The position numbers and the translations under genes were made by a program. A stretch of 64,000 nt of DNA from Oscillospiraceae bacterium (lineage in GTDB: Bacteria; Bacillota; Clostridia; Oscillospirales; Oscillospiraceae), in contig CAJTGJ010000022.1 of NCBI GenBank assembly GCA_910575695.1, forward strand, positions 18,681 to 82,680, in the 5' to 3' direction. Each line of letters opens with the position of its first letter. The stretch's first letter is position 1. Positions 42,473 through 51,307 of the stretch are shown here, piece after piece. Below the pieces are notes generated by a model. That model saw only the letters and a list, made by a program, of their open reading frames with translations, did no database searches and was not told the origin of the DNA.

Positions 42473-43645
42473 TTATTCCTCGTGGATGATAATGCCCTGC
42501 ACCACCCGGTTCACCTCGCCGCCGGGACAGGGGTTATCCGTGGTGATCCCCAGCTGGCACGACTTTTCAAAGGAGAGGATCTGAAGAAACAGCAGGCAGA
42601 ATATGTACGCGTTGATCTCGCAGCCCGCGTACTCCGCCGGCGTTTGGCAGCGGTACACATAGTCCGCCCCACCCAAATCGTGCTGCGTACCGGTGTCCGT
42701 TACCACCGCAACCCTGTTTTCCACCTTCTGGTCGGTCAGCTCCTGGATCATGTCCAGGTCGTACAGCCTCGCCAGCTTCAGCGGAGAGGTCATCATCACC
42801 GTCAGCGTCTTGTTGTTCAGGATGGTTTTCGGACCGTGGCGGAAACCGGTGGGGGTGTCGTAGGAGGCGCAGATGCGGCCGTTGGTGAGCTCCTGGCTCT
42901 TTACCGCACCCTCCCGCGCCAGCCCCCGCAGACAGCCGAAGCCCAGGTAGACAATGCGTTCGTATTCCCAGGCGGCTATCTCAGCGGCCTTCTCCTGCAT
43001 GGAGGAAAGCTGGCTCGCCGCGCTGTCCGCCAGGGTGGGCAGGTAAGCAATGCGCCTGCCCATCTCGTCCCCGGAAAACAGCACCCAGGTGGCCAGTGCC
43101 ATGCAGCTGATGCTGCACGTCATGGCAAAGCCCTGGTCGCAGGCCTCCTGGGGGATGTGGATCACCTTGGAGCGCTCCGGATCCAGCGGGAGCCGGGACA
43201 GGGCGCTGTCGCTGTTGCACACCAGAACCAGGTTGTACAGCTCGCTGACGTGCTTCTGGGTACAGCGGATGGCGGCGCAGCTTTCCGGGCTGCTGCCGGA
43301 GCGGGAGTAGGACACCAGCAGCGTGGGCACATCGCACAGGATGGCCTCCGGCGTGGCCACAATGTCCGTGGTGTGGTGCACCTCGGAACGGATGCCGAAT
43401 TCCCGCATCAGCAGCATACTCATGCTCTCGCCGATAAAGGCGGATGAGCCTGCCCCGGTAAATATGATCCGCAGATCCTTCACCGCCAGCACCTTATCCA
43501 TGAACTGCCGCAGCTGCCGCTGGTTTTCAGAGAGCATGGCGGCCAGCTTTTTCCAGACCGCGGGCTGGTTGTCAATCTCCTGGGCCGTCACCAGCGCCAT
43601 ATTCCTCTTCAGGTCTTCCCTGTTGTGGTTCAATATTGTATCCAT
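42473..43645 (-). CDS. agaS: SIS-domain sugar-phosphate isomerase/deaminase, AgaS-like
   Basis: 390 residues with two SIS domains: TGAGSSAFIGES (about 64-75) and SYSRSGSSPES in the first, FRHGPKTILNNKT in the second. AgaS converts galactosamine-6-phosphate to tagatose-6-phosphate and ammonia. The KbaZ gene in the same locus would support that route. Related isomerases act on other ketose/aldose 6-phosphates, so the exact substrate is open. The gene is separated from the regulator gene by 112 bp. Confidence 0.8.
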   Translation of the reverse strand: MDTILNHNREDLKRNMALVTAQEIDNQPAVWKKLAAMLSENQRQLRQFMDKVLAVKDLRIIFTGAGSSAFIGESMSMLLMREFGIRSEVHHTTDIVATPEAILCDVPTLLVSYSRSGSSPESCAAIRCTQKHVSELYNLVLVCNSDSALSRLPLDPERSKVIHIPQEACDQGFAMTCSISCMALATWVLFSGDEMGRRIAYLPTLADSAASQLSSMQEKAAEIAAWEYERIVYLGFGCLRGLAREGAVKSQELTNGRICASYDTPTGFRHGPKTILNNKTLTVMMTSPLKLARLYDLDMIQELTDQKVENRVAVVTDTGTQHDLGGADYVYRCQTPAEYAGCEINAYIFCLLFLQILSFEKSCQLGITTDNPCPGGEVNRVVQGIIIHEE

Positions 43646-43649
43646 ATTA

Positions 43650-44633
43650 TCACCTACAAATCATATTCAAATTGTCCGTATGGCCGGACAGCACCGCGGC
43701 ACAGTTTTCCGCGGACAGGACAGCCACGTCATGGATTTGCTTATCCGCCAGCCCGCCGATATGCGGGGTGAGCACCACATTCTCCAGTCCGAACAGCGGG
43801 CTTTCCAGCAGCGGCTCCTCCTCATAGGCGTCCAGCGCCGCCCCGGCAATTTGGCCCTGGCGCAGGGCCTCGCACAGTGCGCCGGTGTCCACCAGCCCGC
43901 CCCGGGAGGGATTGATGAGCACCGCCGAGGGCTTCATCATGCCAAGGGTATGCCGGTTAATCATGTGGCAGGTCTTCGGCGTATTGGGACAGCACAGCAC
44001 GATGATGTCCGACTGGGAAAAGAATTCCGCGTCGTCCAGATAGGTCAGGCAATACCGCCTGGCCAGCTCCGGCTTGCGGCTGCCGCTTTTGGCAACCAGG
44101 CGCATATCAAAGCCCATGGCCCGGCGGGCCACGGCCTGTCCGATGGCGCCCATGCCCACAATGCCCAGTGTTTTGCCGGACACCGCCATAGACCGCTCCA
44201 CCCCCTGGGCCCATCGTCCGGCGCGGATCGCCGCATCCCCCCGGGGAATATTGCGCATCAGGGAGAGGATCAATCCCCAGGCCAGGTCAGCCACTGCGTC
44301 AAAGTTCCTGCGGGGGACGTTGACCAGCTGCACACCGTGCCGCCGGCACGCCTCCAGATCTACGTGGTCATACCCCGCGCAATTGAGCGAGATAACCCGC
44401 AGCCCCCGGGCTGCCGAGAGGAAGTTTTCCGTAATGGGTACGTCCGCGCCCATCACCACCCCCACCGGCTTTTCCGGCAGGGCGTTCCAGAAGGCGACCA
44501 GCTCCTCCTCCCCCGCGTCCTTACGTTCCCCGCCGGCCCAGAGCACCGGCTCCAGGCCGGCACTGCGCAGCGCCTGGAACGCGTCCGGCTCCTGCTCAAA
44601 GGAGAAGGAGATAATGAGAACCTTATTTCCCAT
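43650..44633 (-). CDS. D-isomer-specific 2-hydroxyacid dehydrogenase
   Basis: 327 residues. NAD fold with GMGAIGQAVARR (about 147-158), catalytic arginine in NPSRGGLVDT, glutamate in the following helix region and histidine in TPHIGGL near 284. Members reduce 2-oxoacids such as hydroxypyruvate or glyoxylate; which one is unclear here. The ATG at 44633 is chosen because AAAGGA is 8 nt upstream; an ATG nine bases earlier overlaps that site. Confidence 0.9.
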   Translation of the reverse strand: MGNKVLIISFSFEQEPDAFQALRSAGLEPVLWAGGERKDAGEEELVAFWNALPEKPVGVVMGADVPITENFLSAARGLRVISLNCAGYDHVDLEACRRHGVQLVNVPRRNFDAVADLAWGLILSLMRNIPRGDAAIRAGRWAQGVERSMAVSGKTLGIVGMGAIGQAVARRAMGFDMRLVAKSGSRKPELARRYCLTYLDDAEFFSQSDIIVLCCPNTPKTCHMINRHTLGMMKPSAVLINPSRGGLVDTGALCEALRQGQIAGAALDAYEEEPLLESPLFGLENVVLTPHIGGLADKQIHDVAVLSAENCAAVLSGHTDNLNMICR

Positions 44634-44645
44634 CGTATCCATCCT

Positions 44646-46025
44646 TTAACTGAAATACTGGGGCAGACAATCCCGGTACTCGGCCAAAAAGTCCTCTGCC
44701 AGGGCTCTGGCGGTCTTGACATCGGCAACCGCACCGTCCAGCAGCATGGCCTCCACCCACATATCCCGGCTGCCGGTGAGGGCGGCGGTGACGGTGGGAT
44801 TCACGGGGGCCAGGCGGCGGGCGATAATGCCCTTAAGCTCATCGGAAAAACCGGTCAGGCGCATGGGGCAGAAGCCGACGCCGGCGGCTACGCCGGGAAT
44901 CTCAAGAACGGCATCGTCTGGCAGGCCCTTCACCGCACCATCGTTGGGAATGTTCACGGAGAAGGTCTTGCGCTCGTCCAGAATCAGGGAGCGGATCATT
45001 TCAACCAGCTGCTCGTGCTCGCCCTCGGCACGCTGGAACAGGGTCTCGTCCACTTCGACGCCCTCCTCGCCCTGGCGAAGCATATCCTGGTAGGTCTTCT
45101 CGCCCCGGGCGATGACCTCCTCAATGGGGAAGGCGTCTATGCCCAAGGTGCGGGTGTAAAACTGCCCGCCGGGGAAGCGCTCGGGGAAAAACTCGCTGGC
45201 GTGGCGGTCCACCACCGCGGGCAGCGCGCCGTAGCGCTCGAACAGCTCCCAGGACAGGGGGTTGTCCAGATAGTGCGGGATTTCGGTGTCGTCCAGCTGG
45301 GAGTTGAAGAAGTTATACTCATGGCCATGGAGCTGCGCGTCCCTGCGCTGCTGCTCCACGATCTCCCGCAGGCGGGGCTTGGCGTCCTGTCCGTCCACCC
45401 GGATATCGTACAGGAAGGTCAGGTGGTTGAGCCCCGCTCCGATGGTGGTGATCCGGGATACGTCCACCCCCAGCATCCGGGCCAGGTAGCGCTCACCATA
45501 AATCACGCCATGGCACAGGCCGATGAGCTTCACGCTGGTGGCTTTGCGCACCGCGGTGACAATGGACGTCATGGGATTGGAGTAGTTGAAGAAATACGCG
45601 TTGGGGCACAGCCGCTCCACGTCCTTGGCGATGGCCACCATCTGGGGGATCATCCGCTGGGCCCGGGCAATGCCGCCGGGCATGATGGAGTCCCCCACCG
45701 GCTGATAGATGCCGTACTTGCGGGGGATGAGTACATCCTGCTCCCAGGCCCGACGGCCGCCCACGGCTATGGTGGTGACCACAAAATCCGCCCCAGGCAG
45801 GAGCTCGGTGCGGTCGGTGGACGAGGTGACCGTGATCCGATCCTGAGCGCCGCGAACCTCCACCATCTTTTTGGCCAGCTTTACCACCGGCTCCAGGATT
45901 TTGGGGTTGATGTCGCACAGGGCGATCTCCCAGCAGCCAAAGTCGGACTGGATGAAGTCCGCGATCAGGCCCTTGGTGAATACGGCGCTGCCCGCGCCGA
46001 TCAATACGATTTTTTTGCGATCCAT
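44646..46025 (-). CDS. glycoside hydrolase family 4 enzyme
   Basis: 459 residues. N-terminal NAD-binding loop GAGSAVFTKGLIADF (about 9-23), NPMTSIV, metal-binding cysteine/histidine in LCHGV (about 170) and GLNHLTFL. GH4 enzymes cleave glycosides by an oxidation-elimination mechanism needing NAD and Mn(II). Known substrates include alpha-galactosides, alpha-glucosides and alpha-glucuronides or galacturonides; the CHG variant alone does not settle which. It lies inside the sugar locus, 12 bp before the dehydrogenase gene. Confidence 0.92.
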   Translation of the reverse strand: MDRKKIVLIGAGSAVFTKGLIADFIQSDFGCWEIALCDINPKILEPVVKLAKKMVEVRGAQDRITVTSSTDRTELLPGADFVVTTIAVGGRRAWEQDVLIPRKYGIYQPVGDSIMPGGIARAQRMIPQMVAIAKDVERLCPNAYFFNYSNPMTSIVTAVRKATSVKLIGLCHGVIYGERYLARMLGVDVSRITTIGAGLNHLTFLYDIRVDGQDAKPRLREIVEQQRRDAQLHGHEYNFFNSQLDDTEIPHYLDNPLSWELFERYGALPAVVDRHASEFFPERFPGGQFYTRTLGIDAFPIEEVIARGEKTYQDMLRQGEEGVEVDETLFQRAEGEHEQLVEMIRSLILDERKTFSVNIPNDGAVKGLPDDAVLEIPGVAAGVGFCPMRLTGFSDELKGIIARRLAPVNPTVTAALTGSRDMWVEAMLLDGAVADVKTARALAEDFLAEYRDCLPQYFS

Positions 46026-46042
46026 TATGGCTTTCCTCCTTA

Positions 46043-47002
46043 TCATTGCTCCTCGGACGCCTGGGATAACGCGCCGCAGCAGGATGCGAAAAATTCCTTG
46101 AGCAGCTCGATCTGCCGGTCATACCCTGCGGCGTTCAGCTCCTCTATCGCCGCCTGGGGCATAAACAGCTTGATGAATTTCTCATCGCTGCCGCTGTACA
46201 CAAAGGCGTCCCGGCCCTGGAAGCGGGCCTTTACCGCGTCAAACATCTCCTGGTTGCTGAACCAGTCAATTTCGGCAAAAATGCCCGCCGGGCGCTTTTT
46301 ATAGCTGTAAATAGCCCCAAAATAGGAGTACAGCTTCGCGCTGCCCGAGGCGTTGGTCAGCCAGCAGCGGTAGCCGGAGGCATATTGCCCAAAGTTGTCC
46401 GGATCCTGTTCGTTGATTTCCACCGTGAAGTCCGGCGAAACGGTCTCGGTGATGACCCGGCGGAACGCCCTGCCCAGACCGTAGGCGTGGAGCAGGTCCT
46501 CCTGGCACAGCCGGAAGCATGGGCCGTCCACCACGGCGGCCAGCGCTTCTCCGCAGGCCTTCATATACCGGCCCAGGAGCCGCTCCTGGCGCTGAACCCC
46601 GGCGCGGTTCATGGCTTCAAAGGTATGCCGGGGCATGAACAGCTTCAGGTACTCCCGCTCTTCGCGGTTGACGGTGAAGTCCTCTCCATCCCGCAAGCGC
46701 TCCACAACCTGGCCATAGACGGACTGATTGTTTTTCTCGTCTACCTCTACCATCAGCCCGATCTGGGTGGAGGGCAGGAAAATCAGCCCTGTATGCAGGT
46801 AAAAGCTGATGCCGCTCACCTTGGAAACGGCCCGGCAGCGCATCCCATACCAGTGGGGGCCAATGGAATCCCTGGCGTCCCGCAGCACTTCAAATTCCAC
46901 GCGGCTGCTTCTGATGTCCCGGATGGCTCGGGCATAGATATCGCCAAACCGATGGAGGGAGAGCAGGGCGGGAAGGTCAAAGCGGAGATCCTGTTCAGCC
47001 AT
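46043..47002 (-). CDS. unknown protein with an internal duplication
   Basis: 319 residues, no signal peptide or membrane helix. The two halves share a repeated ~40-residue segment: REYLKLFMPRHTFEAMNRAG (about 115-134) and DEKFIKLFMPQAAIEELNAA (about 270-290), each followed by QE/QI-x-LL and a C-G-AL helix. I do not recognise the family. It overlaps the SDR gene by 8 nt and precedes the GH4 gene by 17 bp, so it belongs to the catabolic operon; an enzyme or substrate-binding role is possible. Confidence 0.75.
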   Translation of the reverse strand: MAEQDLRFDLPALLSLHRFGDIYARAIRDIRSSRVEFEVLRDARDSIGPHWYGMRCRAVSKVSGISFYLHTGLIFLPSTQIGLMVEVDEKNNQSVYGQVVERLRDGEDFTVNREEREYLKLFMPRHTFEAMNRAGVQRQERLLGRYMKACGEALAAVVDGPCFRLCQEDLLHAYGLGRAFRRVITETVSPDFTVEINEQDPDNFGQYASGYRCWLTNASGSAKLYSYFGAIYSYKKRPAGIFAEIDWFSNQEMFDAVKARFQGRDAFVYSGSDEKFIKLFMPQAAIEELNAAGYDRQIELLKEFFASCCGALSQASEEQ

Positions 47003-47789
47003 TGCTATTCCCCCTGTTCTGATAGGCGTAGTCCGGGTTCTGCACGCACAGCTTGCCGCCGCTGATTTCCACGAAGGTACCCGTGATATACCCCGCCGCG
47101 TCAGAGGCCAGGAAGGCCACCGCCCTGGCTACGTCGTCCGGCTCTCCCAGGCGGCGCAGGGCAATCTGGCTGACCAGGCTGTCCTCCTTCGCCTCAATGA
47201 CGCCCTGGGTCATGCCGGTGGCGATGACGCCGGGGATGAAGCCGTTTACCCGGATGTTATAGGGCGCCAGCTCCGCTGCCAGCGTTTTGGTCAGGCTGTA
47301 CACCGCCGATTTGCTGGCCGCATAGGCGCCGCTGCCGGCGCTGGCCAGCACCGCGGCATAAGAGGCCGCGTTGATGAGCACGCCGCCCCGGCCTTTCATG
47401 CAGCGGTACGCGTTTTGGGCGCACAAAAATACCGAGCGCAGGTTCACACCCATCACGGTATCCCATTGGGCCGCGGTCATGTCCATCAGCGCACACTGGG
47501 GGTAAATCCCTGCGTTGCTGACAAATACGTCGATCTTCCCAAAGTCCGCCATGGCGCGGTCAAACATGGCGGCCACCGCCTGCCCGCCGCTTACGTCCGC
47601 AGCGTAGCCCCTCACTGTGCCATAGGCAGACAGCTCCTTTACCGCCGCGTCCACCGCCTCCTGCTTCAAATCACACAGGAATACCGACGCGCCCTCCTGG
47701 AGCATCTGCCGGGCAATGGCGAAGCCGATCCCCTTGGAGGAGGCCGCGCCGGTGATTCCGGCTACCTTCCCCTGATATCCCAAATCCAT
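46995..47789 (-). CDS. short-chain dehydrogenase/reductase
   Basis: 264 residues. Coenzyme loop TGAASSKGIGFAIA (about 12-25), NAG motif in VSNAGIYP, and catalytic S/Y/K in INAASYAAV and YAASK near 155-160. SDRs in sugar loci often oxidise an aldose to its lactone or reduce a ketose. With the IlvD-type dehydratase encoded just upstream, a sugar-acid route is plausible. The ATG at 47789 follows AAAGGTGG. Confidence 0.92.
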   Translation of the reverse strand: MDLGYQGKVAGITGAASSKGIGFAIARQMLQEGASVFLCDLKQEAVDAAVKELSAYGTVRGYAADVSGGQAVAAMFDRAMADFGKIDVFVSNAGIYPQCALMDMTAAQWDTVMGVNLRSVFLCAQNAYRCMKGRGGVLINAASYAAVLASAGSGAYAASKSAVYSLTKTLAAELAPYNIRVNGFIPGVIATGMTQGVIEAKEDSLVSQIALRRLGEPDDVARAVAFLASDAAGYITGTFVEISGGKLCVQNPDYAYQNRGNSNG

Positions 47790-47809
47790 CGTATGTCCAC
47801 CTTTCTTTG

Positions 47810-49489
47810 TCACAGTTCCAGCACCGCGCCCCGGCTGGCCGAAGCCGCGCACCGCTCATACAGGGCCATATAGCCTTTGTGGTATTTTTCCCGGGGCCGT
47901 GTCCAGCCGCCGCGCCGGACGGCCAGCGTTCCCTCATCCACATGGAGCGTCACCTGCTGGTCCGGTATGTCGATGGTAATGTGGTCGCCGTCCTCCACCA
48001 GGGCAATGACGCCGCCCTCCGCCGCCTCGGGGGAGATGTGCCCCACAAAGCAGCCGTTGTTGGTGCCGGAGAACCGCCCGTCGGTGACGATGGCAGTCTG
48101 CCTGGCCAGCCCCATACCGTACAGGTACTTCATTGCCTTGTACATCTCCCGCATTCCCGGGCCCCCCTTGGGGCCCTCGTACCGGATCACCAGCACGTCC
48201 CCGGGCCGGATTCCGCCGGAGAGGATGACCTCCTCTGCCGCCTCCTCGCTGTCAAACACCCGGGCCCTGCCGGAAAACACGTGCATGGCCGGGTCGATGG
48301 CCGAGGGCTTCGTAACGCAGCCCTCAGGGGCCAGATTGCCCCGCAGGACTGCCACGCCCCCAAAGGCGGCAAAAGGCTCCACCATCGTTTTGATGATCTC
48401 CCGGTCGGGGGGCTCATAAGGATAGCTGTCCAGGTTTTCACCCACCGTTTTTCCGGTGACGGTCATGGCGTCCAGGTGCAGCACCGGCCGGATCTCCCGC
48501 ATAACCTGAGGGATGCCGCCGGCCTGGCAGAAGTCCTCCATATTGTACTTGGAGGCGGGGTTTACCTTGGCTACCAGGGGAACCTGCTTGTTCATGCGTT
48601 CAAACAGTTCCATCATGCGCCCGCTTTCGATGCCCAGCTCCCGGGCCACCGCCGTCAGATGCATCACCGCGTTGGTGGAGCCGCCGGTGGCATTAAGCAC
48701 GGCAATGGCGTTTTCCAGCGACGCCTCCGTCATGATCTGCCCTGCGGTGATGTTCCGCTTCACCAGCTCCACGATCCTCTCCCCGCTCTCAAACGCGATC
48801 CGGGTGCGCTCGGCGTACACCGCCGGCACAAGCGCCCCGCCGGGCACAGTCAGCCCCAGCGCCTCGGACAGGCAGCACATGGTGTTGGCCGTACCGTAGA
48901 AGGAGCAGGAGCCGCAGGTGGGCCCGCACTTATTCTCCATGCTGTAGAGCTCCTGCTCCGACAGCCTGCCCGCCCTGAGCATCCCACAGCCCTCTGACAT
49001 GGTGGTCAGGTCGGACTTGCGCCCGTCAAACACCGGGCCCCCCAGCATGGGGCCGCCGGGCAGCAGGATGGCCGGGATGTCCAGCCGGGCCGCCGCCATC
49101 ATCAGACCTGGCACGATCTTGTCACAGGAGCCCAGCAGGATCACACCGTCCAGGCTGTGGGCCCGGATCATAACCTCCACGTCGTTGGCGATGATATCCC
49201 GGGAGGGCAGCATAAACTTCATGCCCTCGTTTCCCTGCCCGGTGCCGTCGCAGCAGCCGATGACACCGAATTCAAAGGGGGTGCCCCCCGCGGCGCAGAT
49301 GCCCTGCTTCACCCGCCCGGCAAGGGCGCGCAGATTGCAGCTGCCGGGAACCAGCTCGCTCCAGGTGTTGGCTACGCCGATCATGGGCTTGGACAGATCC
49401 GCGTCGGAATAGCCCATGGACTTGTAGACCGCCCGGTTGAAGCAGTTATCCGGCCGGCTCAGAATGGATGCGCTGATTCTTCCTTCCAT
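47810..49489 (-). CDS. IlvD/EDD-family dehydratase, probable sugar-acid dehydratase
   Basis: 559 residues, the IlvD family length. Iron-sulfur ligands fall in GCCDGTGQG, LGSCDKIVPG and GPTCGSCSFYGTANTM; TDGRFSGTNNGCFVGHISPEA near 470 marks the C-terminal domain. The family dehydrates dihydroxyacids: valine/isoleucine precursors (IlvD), 6-phosphogluconate (Edd), or aldonates. The catabolic context without other branched-chain genes favours an aldonate, giving a 2-keto-3-deoxy acid. 20 bp before the SDR gene. Confidence 0.85.
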   Translation of the reverse strand: MEGRISASILSRPDNCFNRAVYKSMGYSDADLSKPMIGVANTWSELVPGSCNLRALAGRVKQGICAAGGTPFEFGVIGCCDGTGQGNEGMKFMLPSRDIIANDVEVMIRAHSLDGVILLGSCDKIVPGLMMAAARLDIPAILLPGGPMLGGPVFDGRKSDLTTMSEGCGMLRAGRLSEQELYSMENKCGPTCGSCSFYGTANTMCCLSEALGLTVPGGALVPAVYAERTRIAFESGERIVELVKRNITAGQIMTEASLENAIAVLNATGGSTNAVMHLTAVARELGIESGRMMELFERMNKQVPLVAKVNPASKYNMEDFCQAGGIPQVMREIRPVLHLDAMTVTGKTVGENLDSYPYEPPDREIIKTMVEPFAAFGGVAVLRGNLAPEGCVTKPSAIDPAMHVFSGRARVFDSEEAAEEVILSGGIRPGDVLVIRYEGPKGGPGMREMYKAMKYLYGMGLARQTAIVTDGRFSGTNNGCFVGHISPEAAEGGVIALVEDGDHITIDIPDQQVTLHVDEGTLAVRRGGWTRPREKYHKGYMALYERCAASASRGAVLEL

Positions 49490-49493
49490 GTTC

Positions 49494-50210
49494 TCACCTG
49501 ATCTTTTCCAATTTCAGATTGCTCACCACATAGCGGTAGCCCGCTTCCTGAAAAAAACGGTGGGCGTGCCGCACCCGCTGGTACTCCTCTCCGGAGCGCC
49601 AGCAGAATACGCTGACCTCCTTTTGCAGCCGCTCCTCCAGCCGCTGCTTGGAGCCCACCACCTCCCGCCGGATCAACTCCTCGGGCATATCGGAGGTGAC
49701 GTCGCAATGGCTGCCTGTGTGGCAGCAGATCTCATGGCGCCGGGAGAGCTGCCGCAGCTCCTCCCAGGTCATGCAGCAACGGGGATCGTCATAGTCGTCC
49801 TGTGCGCGCAGCCGCAGGCCGTGGGGCTGGCAGTAGGCGATCTGCTCATCCACTGGTACGTCGGGGAAAAAAGCGGGGACGTAAAACCAGCCCCGGAAGC
49901 CGTACTTGTCCAGAATCCTGGCGTAGACATCATAATGAGTGCGCCAGCCCTCGTACACCGCGGGGATGAGCCCCGGCTTTTCCGCCGGCCAGCGGCGGGT
50001 CTCAAAAAACTCGTCCAGCAGCTCCATGGTGACGGGGACAAAGTGCCTGCGGAAGGACGCCGCCTCCCGCTCGAAGCGGACGGCGTCCGCCTGCCGGGTG
50101 TTATGGTAGTTCACCACCCGGATGTAAGCGCCGTTGACCAGGCTACGGAACATCTCCAGCGTCCTCATATCCTGGGCGGCGGCACTGAGAAAAGGCTGTA
50201 TCGAATCCAT
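49494..50210 (-). CDS. NodB-like polysaccharide deacetylase homologue, altered active site (copy 2)
   Basis: 238 residues resembling the NodB barrel: AVYEGWRTHYDVYARILDKYGF (motif 1 region) and CHTGSH (motif 2, the metal histidines). The usual motif 1 T-F-D-D-G reads A-V-Y-E-G, so the catalytic base Asp is lost and the metal Asp is Glu. It is paralogous to the gene at 50585-51298, and both end in GYRYVVSNLKLEKI. It may have lost deacetylase activity or changed reaction. 4 bp precede the IlvD-type gene. Confidence 0.75.
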   Translation of the reverse strand: MDSIQPFLSAAAQDMRTLEMFRSLVNGAYIRVVNYHNTRQADAVRFEREAASFRRHFVPVTMELLDEFFETRRWPAEKPGLIPAVYEGWRTHYDVYARILDKYGFRGWFYVPAFFPDVPVDEQIAYCQPHGLRLRAQDDYDDPRCCMTWEELRQLSRRHEICCHTGSHCDVTSDMPEELIRREVVGSKQRLEERLQKEVSVFCWRSGEEYQRVRHAHRFFQEAGYRYVVSNLKLEKIR

Positions 50211-50219
50211 CGTCCCACC

Positions 50220-50579
50220 CTATTCCTTCCAGAGAGCTCTGTACTGGACGGGGGCCTCCTCCCCCTCAGGGATGAGGAAGCTCTTTTCCGCCAGGGCGCT
50301 CATGGCGGGAGCGATGCAGGGATAGTGGGGGTCGCGGCCCTCCACCTCGGTGTACAGCCAGGTGAACACCAGCGCGTCCAGCGCCATTTTCTCATGCATC
50401 TTCTCGTCCATGGCCGCGCCCTGGTACACAGGCTCGTCCGGACGGGTCAAATCGTCCAGCCCAATGACGGCGGGGATGCCTTCGGTCCCGGTGCTGCGGC
50501 TTTCGCAGTAGACGATGATCTCCCGATAGGCGTCCAGATCCAGGTTCTTCAGCTCGTTTAAAATGGTCTCCATATCCAT
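50220..50579 (-). CDS. small acidic protein between two NodB-like genes
   Basis: 119 residues from the ATG at 50579 (a GTG nine bases upstream would overlap the previous stop). Acidic, no membrane segment, no recognised domain; includes IIVYCESRSTGTEGIPAVIG and a Tyr/Pro segment EGRDPHYPCIAP. It fits tightly between the two paralogous NodB-like genes (5 and 9 bp gaps), so it is likely functionally tied to them. Confidence 0.7.
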   Translation of the reverse strand: MDMETILNELKNLDLDAYREIIVYCESRSTGTEGIPAVIGLDDLTRPDEPVYQGAAMDEKMHEKMALDALVFTWLYTEVEGRDPHYPCIAPAMSALAEKSFLIPEGEEAPVQYRALWKE

Positions 50580-50584
50580 CTTTG

Positions 50585-51298
50585 TCACCCAATCTTTTCT
50601 AATTTCAGATTGCTGACCACATAACGGTAGCCCGCTTCCTTTAAATATTTCTGCGCATTGACATTAAAGGCGTACTCCTCGCCGTACAGCCAGCAGAACA
50701 CGTCCACCGGCCGGCCGATCTTCTCCTCCAGTCTCCGCTTCGCTACCACGATCTCCCGGTACATATCGTAGTCGGGGGTGTCCCGGCCGATCTGGAAGTG
50801 GTTGCCCGTGTGGCAGCAGATCTCGTGGTTCTGAGCAATGCGGCGCACCTCGTCCCAGTTCATGGCATAGCGCCTGTCGGAATACACCTCCGGGCGGTAA
50901 ACCGTCAGGTCATAGTGCTCGGTAAAGCGCAGCTGCTCCCCTACAGGCACGTCCATGAAAAAGCTGGGGATGTAGTACCAGGCCCTGAAGCCGTACTTTT
51001 CCAGAATGGGCAGCAGCACGTCGTGCTGGCTGCGGAACCCCTCAAACACCGCGGGGATCAGGCCGGGCTTGTCCCTGTCCCAGACGCGGGTTTCAAAAAA
51101 CCGGTCGATGTCCGCGATAGACACCGGCGAGAAATGCTCGGCAAAGGAGCGGATCTCCCGCTCAAACCGGGGCGCATCCACCGGGTCGGTGTTATGGTAG
51201 TTCACCACCCGGATGTAGGACTTGTTCATCAGGTACCGGAACATCTCCAGCGTGCGCTTGTCGAACGCAATGCTGGATAAAAAATCGTTCTGATTCAA
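50585..51298 (-). CDS. NodB-like polysaccharide deacetylase homologue, altered active site (copy 1)
   Basis: 237 residues, paralogue of the 49494-50210 protein. Motif 1 reads A-V-F-E-G (FEG in place of DDG) and motif 2 CHTGNH. Shared RTLEMFR, SYIRVVNYHNT / AYIRVVNYHNT and the C-terminal NLKLEKI show recent common origin. The same substitution in both copies argues against random decay. It is 9 bp downstream of the MATE gene. The RBS is GAGGTGAG. Confidence 0.78.
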   Translation of the reverse strand: MNQNDFLSSIAFDKRTLEMFRYLMNKSYIRVVNYHNTDPVDAPRFEREIRSFAEHFSPVSIADIDRFFETRVWDRDKPGLIPAVFEGFRSQHDVLLPILEKYGFRAWYYIPSFFMDVPVGEQLRFTEHYDLTVYRPEVYSDRRYAMNWDEVRRIAQNHEICCHTGNHFQIGRDTPDYDMYREIVVAKRRLEEKIGRPVDVFCWLYGEEYAFNVNAQKYLKEAGYRYVVSNLKLEKIG

Positions 51299-51307
51299 AA
51301 GCTCACC

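Noticed and set aside
43323..46304. 993-codon plus-strand frame
   Set aside because: Runs antisense to AgaS-like, dehydrogenase and GH4 genes, all with clear motifs.
47810..49489. Dihydroxy-acid dehydratase as part of branched-chain amino acid synthesis
   Set aside because: No ilvBNC or leu genes nearby; the tight linkage to SDR, GH4 and transporter genes fits sugar-acid catabolism better.
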